A DNA stretch of 64,000 nucleotides from Paracoccaceae bacterium (GCA_020622085.1 JAHRYM010000001.1:1094312-1158311); one strand, 5' to 3'; positions 56,006 through 63,891 are shown, counted from the first letter of the stretch. Notes: generated by a model not told the origin, from the sequence alone. Translations and numbers: made by a program.

Positions 56006-56239
56006 ATCATCTCTCCTGCACAAAACCAATTTACCGTATCCGCCAAGAGGTCCGACTGTCCGGTAACCTTAACTGCGGAATGATCATGTTTTGACCCCGG
56101 ATCGTGTCACAACTGGGGCGGGCGGCGGACGATTTCGGGAAAATTCGCAACCGGATGGAAACAGAAGTAACGGATTGTTAACTTTCTGCTGCTGACTGGC
56201 GGCAGCTCCGGGATGTGCGACCCCTGGTTGACCGGCAGA

Positions 56240-56275
56240 CGAAAAAACCGCGCCCCGGGGGGGGGCGCGGTTTTC
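56240..56275 (-). terminator. Terminator after pilin D
   Basis: AAAACCGCGCC and GGCGCGGTTTT arms around a run of C/G; symmetrical, with A and T tracts on both sides, so it can stop transcription in either direction. Confidence 0.85.
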
Positions 56276-56309
56276 TGTTCGATCCAGGCTCTGGATCTGA
56301 CCGGCAGGA

Positions 56310-56507
56310 TCAGAGGGCGCTGGTGTTGATCGACATGTTCGACAGGTGCGAGTTGATCTTCGAGGTCAGCGCACCGGTGCCGCCACGGACGGCGGCCAGA
56401 GCGGCCATGCCGAGGCCGACGATGGCGGCGGTCAGCACGACCCAGTCAACGGTCACGGCACCATCTTCTTCGGCGTTGAATTTCTTGAACAGTTTGAAGG
56501 CTTTCAT
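56310..56507 (-). CDS. Flp family type IVb pilin (pilin D)
   Basis: A 65-residue prepilin identical in protein sequence to pilin E: leader MKAFKLFKKFNAEEDG, helix AVTVDWVVLTAAIVGLGMAA, tail ending SINTSAL. GGAGAG precedes the ATG. It has its own upstream block and terminator, so it can be expressed alone. Confidence 0.92.
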   Translation of the reverse strand: MKAFKLFKKFNAEEDGAVTVDWVVLTAAIVGLGMAALAAVRGGTGALTSKINSHLSNMSINTSAL

Positions 56508-56784
56508 GTCATCTCTCCAGGGTTGTCGGTTTACCGGCGCCGCGCGCCCGGTAACCGGTGATCGCTGCGACTGGTATGGTTTTGCCCCTGAATCGTGTTC
56601 CAACTTGGGCGGCGTTCTGACATTTACGCGATATTAACCGGGTCTTTGCGTGAAAGTTGCGCAGTCGACCGCAGATCCTGTCTGAAGGGACGCTTCCCGC
56701 AAAAGCCGTCGCGGCGCCGCAAGGCGGCAGGGCTGCAAAAAGAGAGCAGCAGCCGGTCGGGGCGCAGACACCGGTTGACCGGCA

Positions 56785-56822
56785 GACGAAAAAACCGCGC
56801 CCGGGGGGGCGCGGTTTTCTGT
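56785..56822 (-). terminator. Terminator after pilin E
   Basis: Same hairpin as after pilin D, with the central C/G run 3 bases shorter. Confidence 0.85.
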
Positions 56823-56853
56823 TCGATCCAGGCTCTGGATCTGACCGGCAGGA

Positions 56854-57051
56854 TCAGAGGGCGCTGGTGTTGATCGACATGTTCGACAGGTGCGAGTTGA
56901 TCTTCGAGGTCAGCGCACCGGTGCCGCCACGGACGGCGGCCAGAGCGGCCATGCCGAGGCCGACGATGGCGGCGGTCAGCACGACCCAGTCAACGGTCAC
57001 GGCACCATCTTCTTCGGCGTTGAATTTCTTGAACAGTTTGAAGGCTTTCAT
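56854..57051 (-). CDS. Flp family type IVb pilin (pilin E)
   Basis: A 65-residue prepilin with the same protein sequence as pilin D. First gene of the array, divergent from the lytic transglycosylase gene across 350 bp. That gap holds the conserved upstream block (57112-57154) and, at its far end, a CATAC-GAAAA-GTATG palindrome; I see nothing else in it. Confidence 0.92.
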   Translation of the reverse strand: MKAFKLFKKFNAEEDGAVTVDWVVLTAAIVGLGMAALAAVRGGTGALTSKINSHLSNMSINTSAL

Positions 57052-57370
57052 GTCATCTCTCCAGGGTTGTCGGTTTACCGGCGCCGCGCGCCCGGTAACC
57101 GGTGATCGCTGCGACTGGTATGGTTTTGCCCCTGAATCGTGTTCCAACTTGGGCAAATATCGTGAATCTCCGGACCTCTTCGGTGGTCTTTTGCTGAATT
57201 GACCATGCTGCCGGCATCAATCCGCCTGCGCGCGCCATGATATTTTCGGATACGGGGTCAATTGCTTGCGATGAGTCTGTTGCCAAAACGCCGGATTCGC
57301 AGGCGAACCAAGGGCTTCGATCATTAAGGGCTGGCACGGGGCGCAGGACTGGGGCAGATTCCCGCAAAAG

Positions 57371-57385
57371 CATACGAAAAGTATG
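57371..57385 (+). promoter_or_regulatory. Perfect palindrome in the leader of the lytic transglycosylase gene
   Basis: CATACGAAAAGTATG, a 5-bp inverted repeat around GAAAA, 16 bp before the ATG. It could be an operator or a small hairpin affecting translation. Confidence 0.3.
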
Positions 57386-57401
57386 AGGCAGGCAGAAAAC
57401 C

Positions 57402-58277
57402 ATGAACCGCCGCATCTTGAGTGTGGCCCTTGTGCTGCACACCCTTCTTTGCGCGGGTGTCGCGGGGGCCGGGGACACGGCGTCGCAGGCCGCGGCGGCC
57501 TATCCCGATTTCACCTTCAAGCGGGTTTCGGCGCCAAAGACCGGCGTCGGCAAGCGCATTACCGTCCAGATCGACCCCGCCGAACAGGCGCGGATGCTTG
57601 CGGCGGCGATGCCGATGCCGGAAAACCCGATTCCGAAAGGCGGCGCCGCCCCCGGATTGCTGCCCCAGCCCGGCAAGCCTGCGGCCCCCGGCAGCTATGA
57701 CTGGTTCTGGACGGCGGTTTCGCCCAGCCTCGGCGAACGTGACGGCCGCTTCGATCAGGCGCTCACCGCGCTGAACCAGGGGCCGAACGGCACCATGGTC
57801 GCGGCGCCCCGGCTTCAGCAGATGCAGCAGATCGCCCAGGCGCATGGCCCCGAGATCCTGCAGGCGACAATCGGAACGGAAGTCTCGCCGGCGCTGGTTC
57901 TGGCGGTCATGGGGATCGAAAGCGGCGGGCGGGCCGATGCGGTCTCGGGCGCCGGGGCTGTGGGCCTGATGCAGCTGATCCCGGCCACCGCCGACCGTTT
58001 CGGCGTCGCCGACAGCAAGGATCCCAGGCAGAACATCAAGGGCGGGGTTGCCTATCTGAACTGGTTGATGAAGGAATTCGACCGCGATCCGCTGATGGTG
58101 CTGGCCGCCTACAACGCCGGCGAGAACGCGGTGAAGTCGAATGGCGGCGTGCCGCCCTATACCGAAACGCGGGACTATGTGCCCAAGGTATTGGCTGCCT
58201 GGTCGGTGGCCCGGGGTCTGTGCCGCACGCCCCCTGAACTGATGACCGATGGCTGCGTCTTCGCGGCGGGGAGTTGA
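57402..58277 (+). CDS. Periplasmic lytic transglycosylase (SLT domain)
   Basis: A 291-residue secreted protein: signal peptide ending near GVAGAG, a linker rich in Pro/Ala, and a C-terminal SLT domain (about 150-265) with the catalytic glutamate in VMGIESGGRADAVS, GAVGLMQLIPATADRFG and VLAAYNAGENAV. It cleaves peptidoglycan strands. Lying divergent from the pilins, it could open the wall for pilus assembly, but it is followed closely (7 bp) by the HAD-UbiA gene. Confidence 0.9.
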   Translation: MNRRILSVALVLHTLLCAGVAGAGDTASQAAAAYPDFTFKRVSAPKTGVGKRITVQIDPAEQARMLAAAMPMPENPIPKGGAAPGLLPQPGKPAAPGSYDWFWTAVSPSLGERDGRFDQALTALNQGPNGTMVAAPRLQQMQQIAQAHGPEILQATIGTEVSPALVLAVMGIESGGRADAVSGAGAVGLMQLIPATADRFGVADSKDPRQNIKGGVAYLNWLMKEFDRDPLMVLAAYNAGENAVKSNGGVPPYTETRDYVPKVLAAWSVARGLCRTPPELMTDGCVFAAGS

Positions 58278-58284
58278 ACGGGCG

Positions 58285-59721
58285 ATGACGGATCTGAAAC
58301 CGCTGGTGCTGGATGTCGACGGCACATTCCTCAAGACCGACATGCTGTTCGAAAGCTTCTGGGCCGGTCTCGGGCGCAGGCCGATCGCCACGATCCGGGC
58401 GGTGTTGCGCCACTTCCGGGCAGCCCAGGAACTGAAGGCGGCGCTGGCCGAGATCGTGCCCCTGCGCACCGATCTGCTGCCGGTGAACCCGGCCGTGGCG
58501 GAACTTGCCCTGGAAAACCGCATGGCGGGGCGTGAGGTGGTGCTGGCCTCGGCTTCCGACGTCTCGCTGGTGGCGCGGCTGGCCTCGGATTACGGCCTGT
58601 CCGACACGATCTTTGCCTCTGACCGCAGCGTGAACCTCAAGGGCGCGGCCAAGGCCGAGGCGCTGGTCGATGCCTATGGCGAGGCGGGTTTCGACTATGC
58701 CGGCAACGAAGTCACCGACATGGCGGTGTGGAAACACGCCGACAACGCGCTTGTCGTCGGCTATGTGCCTTCGGCGCGGACGCTGGTCGCGCAGGGCCAG
58801 AACGTGGTCGAACTGCCGGGTGGCTGGGCCTGGCGCGATCTGGTCAAGGCGATGCGGCCGCACCAATGGGTCAAGAACGTGCTGCTGATCCTGCCGATGA
58901 TCGCCTCGCACCGCTTCGACATGGCGACGCTGGTGCCGATCCTTCTGGGCATCCTGTCGTTCTCGGCGGCGGCCTCGAGCATCTATATCGTCAATGACCT
59001 GCTCGACCTTGAGGCCGACCGCCTGCACCAGACCAAGTGCCGCAGGCCCTTTGCCAGCGGCGCGGTGCCGATTTCGGCGGGGATGATCACCTTCGCGCTG
59101 CTGATGCTGCTGTCGATCGGAATAGCGGCGGCGCTGAACCTGGCGTTTCTGGGCGTCGTCGCACTTTATATGGTGTTGTCGCTGGCCTATTCGCTGCGGC
59201 TCAAGCGGATGCGCTGGGTGGACATATCCACGCTGGCGGCGCTTTACACGATCCGTGTCGTCGCGGGGGCGGCGGCGGGGCAGGTCGATGTCTCGATCTA
59301 CATGCTGATCTTCATCTTCCCGATCTTCATCACGCTGGGCTGCGTCAAGCGGCTGACGGAATTGACACTTGCGACATCCGACGAACGCCTGCCGGGGCGG
59401 GGCTATTCGCGGGCGGACCGGGGCGACCTTCTGAACGTGGCGGGCCTGGGCACGGTGGGCGCGCTTGTGATCTTCTTTCTCTATTCGATCAGCCCGCAGG
59501 GGCAGGAACTGTATCCCACGACGTGGATCCTCTGGCTGGCGATGGCGCCGATGGCGCTGTGGCTGTGGCGGATGGTGATGCTGGGCTGGTATGGGCAGCA
59601 GGACCACGATCCGATCGTCTTCGCGCTGCGAGACAAGTTCGGCATTGGCCTTCTGATGGTCATCCTGTCGCTGATGTTCTGGGCGGCGGGGCTCTGGTCC
59701 CAGTGGTTCGGGCAGAACTGA
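58285..59721 (+). CDS. HAD phosphatase-UbiA prenyltransferase fusion
   Basis: A 478-residue two-domain protein. Residues 1-190 are HAD-like: LVLDVDGTFLKTDMLFESFW carries the nucleophile and acid Asp, and FDYAGNEVTDMAVWKHA the last motif. Residues 195-478 are a UbiA-type membrane prenyltransferase with NDLLDLEADRLHQTK (first Asp-rich motif) and YSLRLKRMRWVDI; about 8-9 TM segments. It is similar in type to decaprenyl-phosphate phosphoribosyltransferases. It may make a polyprenyl-linked sugar and remove its phosphate in one chain. Start at 58285 after GGGAG. Confidence 0.88.
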   Translation: MTDLKPLVLDVDGTFLKTDMLFESFWAGLGRRPIATIRAVLRHFRAAQELKAALAEIVPLRTDLLPVNPAVAELALENRMAGREVVLASASDVSLVARLASDYGLSDTIFASDRSVNLKGAAKAEALVDAYGEAGFDYAGNEVTDMAVWKHADNALVVGYVPSARTLVAQGQNVVELPGGWAWRDLVKAMRPHQWVKNVLLILPMIASHRFDMATLVPILLGILSFSAAASSIYIVNDLLDLEADRLHQTKCRRPFASGAVPISAGMITFALLMLLSIGIAAALNLAFLGVVALYMVLSLAYSLRLKRMRWVDISTLAALYTIRVVAGAAAGQVDVSIYMLIFIFPIFITLGCVKRLTELTLATSDERLPGRGYSRADRGDLLNVAGLGTVGALVIFFLYSISPQGQELYPTTWILWLAMAPMALWLWRMVMLGWYGQQDHDPIVFALRDKFGIGLLMVILSLMFWAAGLWSQWFGQN

Positions 59722-59885
59722 GGGTTGGCAAGTGGGTCTGGCCGCGTCTCGGGGCGCGTGGCCCGCTGACGGAATCGCAGAGGCCGCAACCTTGCCGTTA
59801 TAGGATAACCGCAGGAACCTCCCTATCTTTCCTTGCGTTGGGGCGTCATGTTCCCACGGAAATCAAGAACAAGGGCTTTTTCTCC

Positions 59886-61850
59886 ATGCGTCACAGTCTC
59901 AAGACAACAACCGCACTGATCGCCAGCCTTTCGTTGGTCTCGCCGGCCCCGATCTGGGCGCAGTCGTCGACCGAAGGGGCAGAGCTTTGTGCCGATGGCA
60001 GTCCGGCGCCCTGCGCAGCGGCGGCGACCGTGGCGCCTGCGCCTGAACCCGAGGCAGCCCCTGAACCCGCCCCCGAGTCCGCCCCCGCGCCGGAACCTGC
60101 ACCAGCGCCGGAACCTGCACCGGAGCCTGCTGCGGCACCGGAACCCGAGGCAACCCCTGAGCCCGCACCTGCACCGGAGCCCGCGCCCGAAGCCGCCCCG
60201 GAGCCCGCGCCCCAGACCGAAGCCGCACCGGAACCCGAACCCGCGCCCGAAGTGGCGCCAGAGCCAACGCCCGAAGTGGCGCCCGAGGCCGAGCCGGTGC
60301 CGGTGCCTGAAACCACGGCGCCAGAGGAGTCCGTCGCGCCCCAATCGGGTGCCTCCGATGAGGAGGCATTGAAAAAGGCGCTCGAGGCCGAGCAGCCCGC
60401 CGAAGTGCCGAGTGATGCGCCGGCGGCCGCGACGATGGAACCTGCGGCGCCTGCCGCCACCACGGAAGGAACCGTTGCGCCCGAGGCGGCCCCGGCCACT
60501 GCCGGGACTCCGGGCCCTTCGGAGGAGGATCTGCAAAAGGCGCTTGAAGCCCAGCAGGAACCTGCCCCTGACGCTGCGACAACGACCGAGCCCGCGACCG
60601 AATCCGCGGCAGAACCGGTCACGACCGAGGCTCCGGCCGCAGCATCCACGACGGGCGAGGCCGCCCCCGCGACAACGGCCGAACCCGCCGCCACCGAACC
60701 TTCTGCTGCGGCTGCCGCGACACTTCTGCCGGTGCAGCCGGATGCCGCGTCAGGCGAGGCCCCGGTTGCCGCCGCGGCAGCGGTTCCGGTTTCGGCCGAA
60801 CCCGATACGGCTGTTCCCGCAGCACAGGTGACCGAGGAAACCGTGACCAGCGAAACGGCGCGTTCATCGTCCGAAGATTTCGCAACCAGGGTCAACGAGG
60901 CGCCCCTCGGCACGTCACCCGCTGCGGCATCGACCACGGCGACCGGAGCCGCCGCACCGGCCGCCAGGAAGAAGGGCCTGTCGGACTTCGAGAAGATCGC
61001 GCTCGCCGGTCTTGGCGCGCTGGCTGTCGGCACGATCCTGTCGAACAACCGCCGGGTCGAACAGAACTCGGGCGACCGGGTGGTTCTGTTGCGCGACGAT
61101 GGCAGCTATCAGGTCATCAAGGACGACAACGCGCTTCTGCGCCAGCCCGGATCGACCGTGCGGACAGAACGCTTCAATGATGGCTCGACCCGCAGCATCG
61201 TCACCCGCGACGACGGCACGCAGATCGTGACCATCCGCGATGCCGATTACCGCGTGCTGCGCCGGGTCCATGTCGATCGCAACGGCCGGCAGACCCTGCT
61301 GATCGACGATACCGTGGCCTATGAACCGGTCGTGGTCTCGAACCTGCCGCAGCCGGCGCGTCAGGTGGAACTGGCGCCATCGGCCAGCGAGGCGGAACTG
61401 CGCGCGGCCCTTGCCCGCGAGGCAAAGATCGGTCGGCGCTTCAGTCTGGCGCAGGTGCGCGACATCTTCGAGGTGCGCTCGCTCGTGCCGGTGATCGACC
61501 TCAATTCGATCACCTTCGAGACCGGATCGGCTGCGATCCGGCCCGATCAGGCCAAGGCACTGGCGACGCTCGGGCGCACGATCCGGTCCTTCATCAAGGA
61601 CAACCCGCGCGAGATGTTCCTGATCGAGGGTCATACCGACGCCGTGGGCAATGCCGCCTACAACCTTGCGCTCTCGGACCGACGGGCGGAGTCGGTGGCG
61701 CTGGCCCTGACCGAATACTTCGGCGTGCCGCCGGAAAACATGGTGGTGCAGGGCTATGGCGAACGGTTCCTGAAGGTGCCGACCGAAGCGGCCGAACGCC
61801 AGAACCGCCGCGCCAGCGTGCGGCGGATCACGGATCTGCTGGTCAAGTAA
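59886..61850 (+). CDS. OmpA-family protein with long Pro/Glu/Ala-rich region
   Basis: A 654-residue secreted protein. A signal peptide (to about IWAQ) is followed by about 320 residues dominated by PAPEPAPEP-type, then EEALKKALEAEQ-like and TTEPA-type, repeats. After a hydrophobic segment (FEKIALAGLGALAVGTILSN, about 363-382) comes a beta-rich region and a C-terminal OmpA domain (about 538-654; ITFETGSAAIRPDQAKALAT, IEGHTDAVGNAAYNLALSDR). It probably spans the periplasm and binds peptidoglycan. A terminator follows. Confidence 0.9.
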   Translation: MRHSLKTTTALIASLSLVSPAPIWAQSSTEGAELCADGSPAPCAAAATVAPAPEPEAAPEPAPESAPAPEPAPAPEPAPEPAAAPEPEATPEPAPAPEPAPEAAPEPAPQTEAAPEPEPAPEVAPEPTPEVAPEAEPVPVPETTAPEESVAPQSGASDEEALKKALEAEQPAEVPSDAPAAATMEPAAPAATTEGTVAPEAAPATAGTPGPSEEDLQKALEAQQEPAPDAATTTEPATESAAEPVTTEAPAAASTTGEAAPATTAEPAATEPSAAAAATLLPVQPDAASGEAPVAAAAAVPVSAEPDTAVPAAQVTEETVTSETARSSSEDFATRVNEAPLGTSPAAASTTATGAAAPAARKKGLSDFEKIALAGLGALAVGTILSNNRRVEQNSGDRVVLLRDDGSYQVIKDDNALLRQPGSTVRTERFNDGSTRSIVTRDDGTQIVTIRDADYRVLRRVHVDRNGRQTLLIDDTVAYEPVVVSNLPQPARQVELAPSASEAELRAALAREAKIGRRFSLAQVRDIFEVRSLVPVIDLNSITFETGSAAIRPDQAKALATLGRTIRSFIKDNPREMFLIEGHTDAVGNAAYNLALSDRRAESVALALTEYFGVPPENMVVQGYGERFLKVPTEAAERQNRRASVRRITDLLVK

Positions 61851-61871
61851 GCCATCGCAAACGGGGCAACG

Positions 61872-61902
61872 GGGTCGCGTCCGAAAGGGCGCGGCCCTTT
61901 TT
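61872..61902 (+). terminator. Rho-independent terminator after the OmpA gene
   Basis: GGGTCGCG (61872-61879) with CGCGGCCC (61890-61897), one G-T pair, then TTTTT. Confidence 0.85.
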
Positions 61903-61964
61903 CATTGGCTTGCCGAAGCTGTTGCGGCGCGAGGGGCCGAAACGTGCCCAGGCGCACGGACCGG

Positions 61965-62744
61965 TCAAAGCCCGGCGAACAGTCGCCCGAGGCGCGCGGC
62001 CTCGTCCGAGAGCCCGAAAGGCGCGTTGATGATGAACAGGCCGCTTCCGACCATCCCGTGGCCGTCACGGGCGGGCGCAAAGCCGACTTCGTGCCGCAGC
62101 ACCTTGGGGAAAGACGCGGCCTCAAGCGCGAACAGCATGGGGCGATGCGCGCCGCTTGTCAGGACAGGATACCAGAGCGTGATCGTGCCGACGTTCCATT
62201 TGGCATGCAGGGCAGACACCAGCCGGGGCAGGGCGGAATAGTCGTCCTTCACCTCATAGCTGGGATCAATCAGCATCAGGCCGCGCCGGGGCATGGGTGG
62301 GGTTCGTGCGAGCGCCATCTTCAGCCCGTCTTCACGCAGAACCACAGCGCCGAAAGGCCCGGCCACGCCCTGCAAGGCGGCGTGTTCCTGCGGGTGCAAT
62401 TCGGCCAGCGTCAGCCGGTCGCCCGCGCGCAGCATCTGCGCCGCGATCATCGGCGATCCGGGATAGGCGTTCGTGCCGAATCGCGCCCGGGTATCGGCCA
62501 GAATGCGGGCATAGGGGTGGCCGGGGGCAAACCAGTCCGCAACCCGCAAGATACCTTGCGCGGCTTCGCCGGTCTTCTGCGCCTCGGGGGCATCGAGCGC
62601 GTAAAGCCCACGGCCCGAATGCGTCTCCAGATAGCTGAGCGGCTTGGGTTTTTGCGTCAGGTAATCCAGCATCACCGCAAGCAGCGCGTGCTTGTGCACA
62701 TCGGCCAGATTGCCCGCGTGGTATCCGTGCTGATAACTGAGCAT
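61965..62744 (-). CDS. rlmJ: 23S rRNA (adenine2030-N6)-methyltransferase
   Basis: RlmJ methylates A2030 in 23S rRNA. The 259-residue protein begins MLSYQHGYHAGNLADVHKHA, the diagnostic N-terminus, then SYLETHSGRGLYALD, and has the N6-adenine motif as LIDPSYEVK (DPSY instead of DPPY). GSGLFIINAPFGL closes the fold. An upstream ATG at 62804 would start inside the infC terminator and is rejected. Confidence 0.93.
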   Translation of the reverse strand: MLSYQHGYHAGNLADVHKHALLAVMLDYLTQKPKPLSYLETHSGRGLYALDAPEAQKTGEAAQGILRVADWFAPGHPYARILADTRARFGTNAYPGSPMIAAQMLRAGDRLTLAELHPQEHAALQGVAGPFGAVVLREDGLKMALARTPPMPRRGLMLIDPSYEVKDDYSALPRLVSALHAKWNVGTITLWYPVLTSGAHRPMLFALEAASFPKVLRHEVGFAPARDGHGMVGSGLFIINAPFGLSDEAARLGRLFAGL

Positions 62745-62772
62745 CCCGCCCCCCGTGACAACCCGGTGAATG

Positions 62773-62800
62773 AAAAAGCCCCCCGGACCGTGCCGGAGGG
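62773..62800 (-). terminator. Rho-independent terminator after infC
   Basis: Minus strand: GCCCTCCGG, loop CACGGT, CCGGGGGGC, then TTTTTC. Confidence 0.85.
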
Positions 62801-62824
62801 CCATCGTGAAACCTGTGGCGGTGA

Positions 62825-63364
62825 TCAGCGCGGGCCGATCATCATCACCATCTGCCGGCCTTCCAGCTTGGGCATCGATTCGACCTTGCCGGCCTCGGCC
62901 ACATCGGCGGCGACGCGATTGAGAAGCTCGACCCCCAGATCCTGGTGCGCCATTTCGCGTCCCCGGAAGCGCAAAGTCACCTTGACCTTGTCGCCTTCGC
63001 CCAGGAATTTCAGCACCGAGCGCATCTTGACCTGGTAATCATGTTCGTCCGTGCCGGGGCGGAACTTGATTTCCTTGATCTCGATGACCTTCTGCTTCTT
63101 GCGGGCTTCGGCTTCGCGTTTCTGGTTTTCGTATTTGAACTTGCCGAAATCCATGATCTTGCAGACCGGGGGCACGGCATTGGGCGAAATCTCGACCAGA
63201 TCCAGACCCGCTTCCTCGGCCATCTGCATCGCCCGCGCGGGGGTGACGACACCTACGTTTTCACCATCCGCGCCGATCAGGCGAATTTCCGGCGCGCGAA
63301 TGCGTTCGTTGACGCGGGGGCCGGTGTCGCGTTGGGGCGGGGCGTTGTGCGGTCTGCGGGCTAT
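62825..63364 (-). CDS. infC: Translation initiation factor IF-3 (AUA start codon)
   Basis: IF3 keeps the 30S subunit free and checks start codons. Full-length reading from 63364 gives 179 residues beginning (M)[20 protein letters not shown], then [19 protein letters not shown], the IF3 N-domain. The linker and C-domain follow ([35 protein letters not shown]). No ATG, GTG or TTG is available at the true N-terminus; the codon there is ATA, with AGAAGGA about 8 bases upstream. The first in-frame ATG (63229) would delete much of the N-domain. Rare start codons in infC underlie autoregulation in other bacteria. Confidence 0.93.
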   Translation of the reverse strand: MARRPHNAPPQRDTGPRVNERIRAPEIRLIGADGENVGVVTPARAMQMAEEAGLDLVEISPNAVPPVCKIMDFGKFKYENQKREAEARKKQKVIEIKEIKFRPGTDEHDYQVKMRSVLKFLGEGDKVKVTLRFRGREMAHQDLGVELLNRVAADVAEAGKVESMPKLEGRQMVMMIGPR

Positions 63365-63554
63365 GGCAGCGATCCTTCTGACGTTGACGGGATGTGACCA
63401 AATTGATCGCCGCGCAAAATAGTGCTGCTGTCGGCGTCTTTCAACCGGAATCCTTTAATATCCCCCGCTATTTGCCGGCGGGCTTTCCTTTTCCGCATTT
63501 TTGGAAGATACCCGAAGTTGCGGCATGAAAGCCGATCCATGAGGGGCTTTAAAA

Positions 63555-63782
63555 ATGAACAGAACTACCGCCATCATCGTCGTAATCCTTCTGGCGATTG
63601 CCGTCTGGTTCTTCGCTTTCCGCAAGGACGCAACCCAGACAACCCCCGCTCCGACCACGACCGAAGCTCCGGCGACCACCGAAGCACCGGCGACCACCGG
63701 AGCACCGGCCACGACCGAAGCTCCGGCGACCACCGAAGCACCGGCCACTACGGAAGCACCGGCAACGACCACTGCCCCGTGA
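63555..63782 (+). CDS. Small membrane-anchored protein with hexapeptide repeats
   Basis: A 75-residue protein: MNRTTAIIVVILLAIAVWFF is a TM or signal-anchor helix, RKD follows, and the rest is a repeat of (A)PATTEA-type hexapeptides, about seven units, ending TTTAP. GAGGGG lies about 10 bases before the ATG. Low-complexity Thr/Ala/Pro tails of this sort usually lie outside the membrane as spacers. No function is known. Confidence 0.6.
   Translation: MNRTTAIIVVILLAIAVWFFAFRKDATQTTPAPTTTEAPATTEAPATTGAPATTEAPATTEAPATTEAPATTTAP
63652..63778. repeat. 18-bp minisatellite inside the small membrane protein gene
   Basis: About seven imperfect copies of an 18-bp unit such as GCACCGGCGACCACCGAA, with variants CCGGCCACGACCGAAGCT and CCGGCCACTACGGAAGCA. 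The unit is a multiple of three, so copy-number change would alter tail length without a frameshift. Confidence 0.8.
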
Positions 63783-63891
63783 CCGCAGAAATGACGGCCT
63801 GGTGAGTTCCGCCGGGTTTTCCGTCGTCTGATCGGGCAAGGCGTGCGCAGTCCGGCGCCGAGTCGTGCCCGCGCACCCCGAAATGAAAAGA

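Larger units (their letters stand above)
56226..56610. repeat. Direct repeat, copy 1: pilin D cassette with promoter region and terminator
   Basis: A 385-bp unit that recurs at 56773-57154 (382 bp). By eye the copies match throughout except for a 3-bp difference in the C/G run at the centre of the terminator stem. Each unit holds a complete pilin gene, its upstream conserved block and its terminator. Confidence 0.9.
56773..57154. repeat. Direct repeat, copy 2: pilin E cassette
   Basis: Second copy of the 385/382-bp unit (see 56226-56610), starting GGTTGACCGGCAGAC and ending CCAACTTGGGC. The 162 bp between the copies is unrelated GC-rich sequence, so this is a spaced rather than head-to-tail duplication. 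Confidence 0.9.

Noticed and set aside
59037..59885. In-frame extension of the OmpA gene to 59037 (937 codons)
   Set aside because: It overlaps the HAD-UbiA gene; the signal peptide begins at 59886, so that is the start.
59891..61048. A 385-codon minus-strand frame rich in Ser/Gly/Ala that resembles a repetitive surface protein
   Set aside because: It is the antisense of the Pro/Glu/Ala repeats of the OmpA gene, with no ribosome-binding site or signal peptide.
61965..62744. RlmJ catalytic motif DPSY rather than DPPY as a sign of inactivation
   Set aside because: (D/N)PP(Y/F) motifs tolerate Ser at the third position in some families, and the rest of the protein is well conserved; not strong enough as a finding.
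62825..63229. A 134-residue IF3 starting at ATG 63229
   Set aside because: It would lack much of the N-terminal domain, which is present and conserved upstream.
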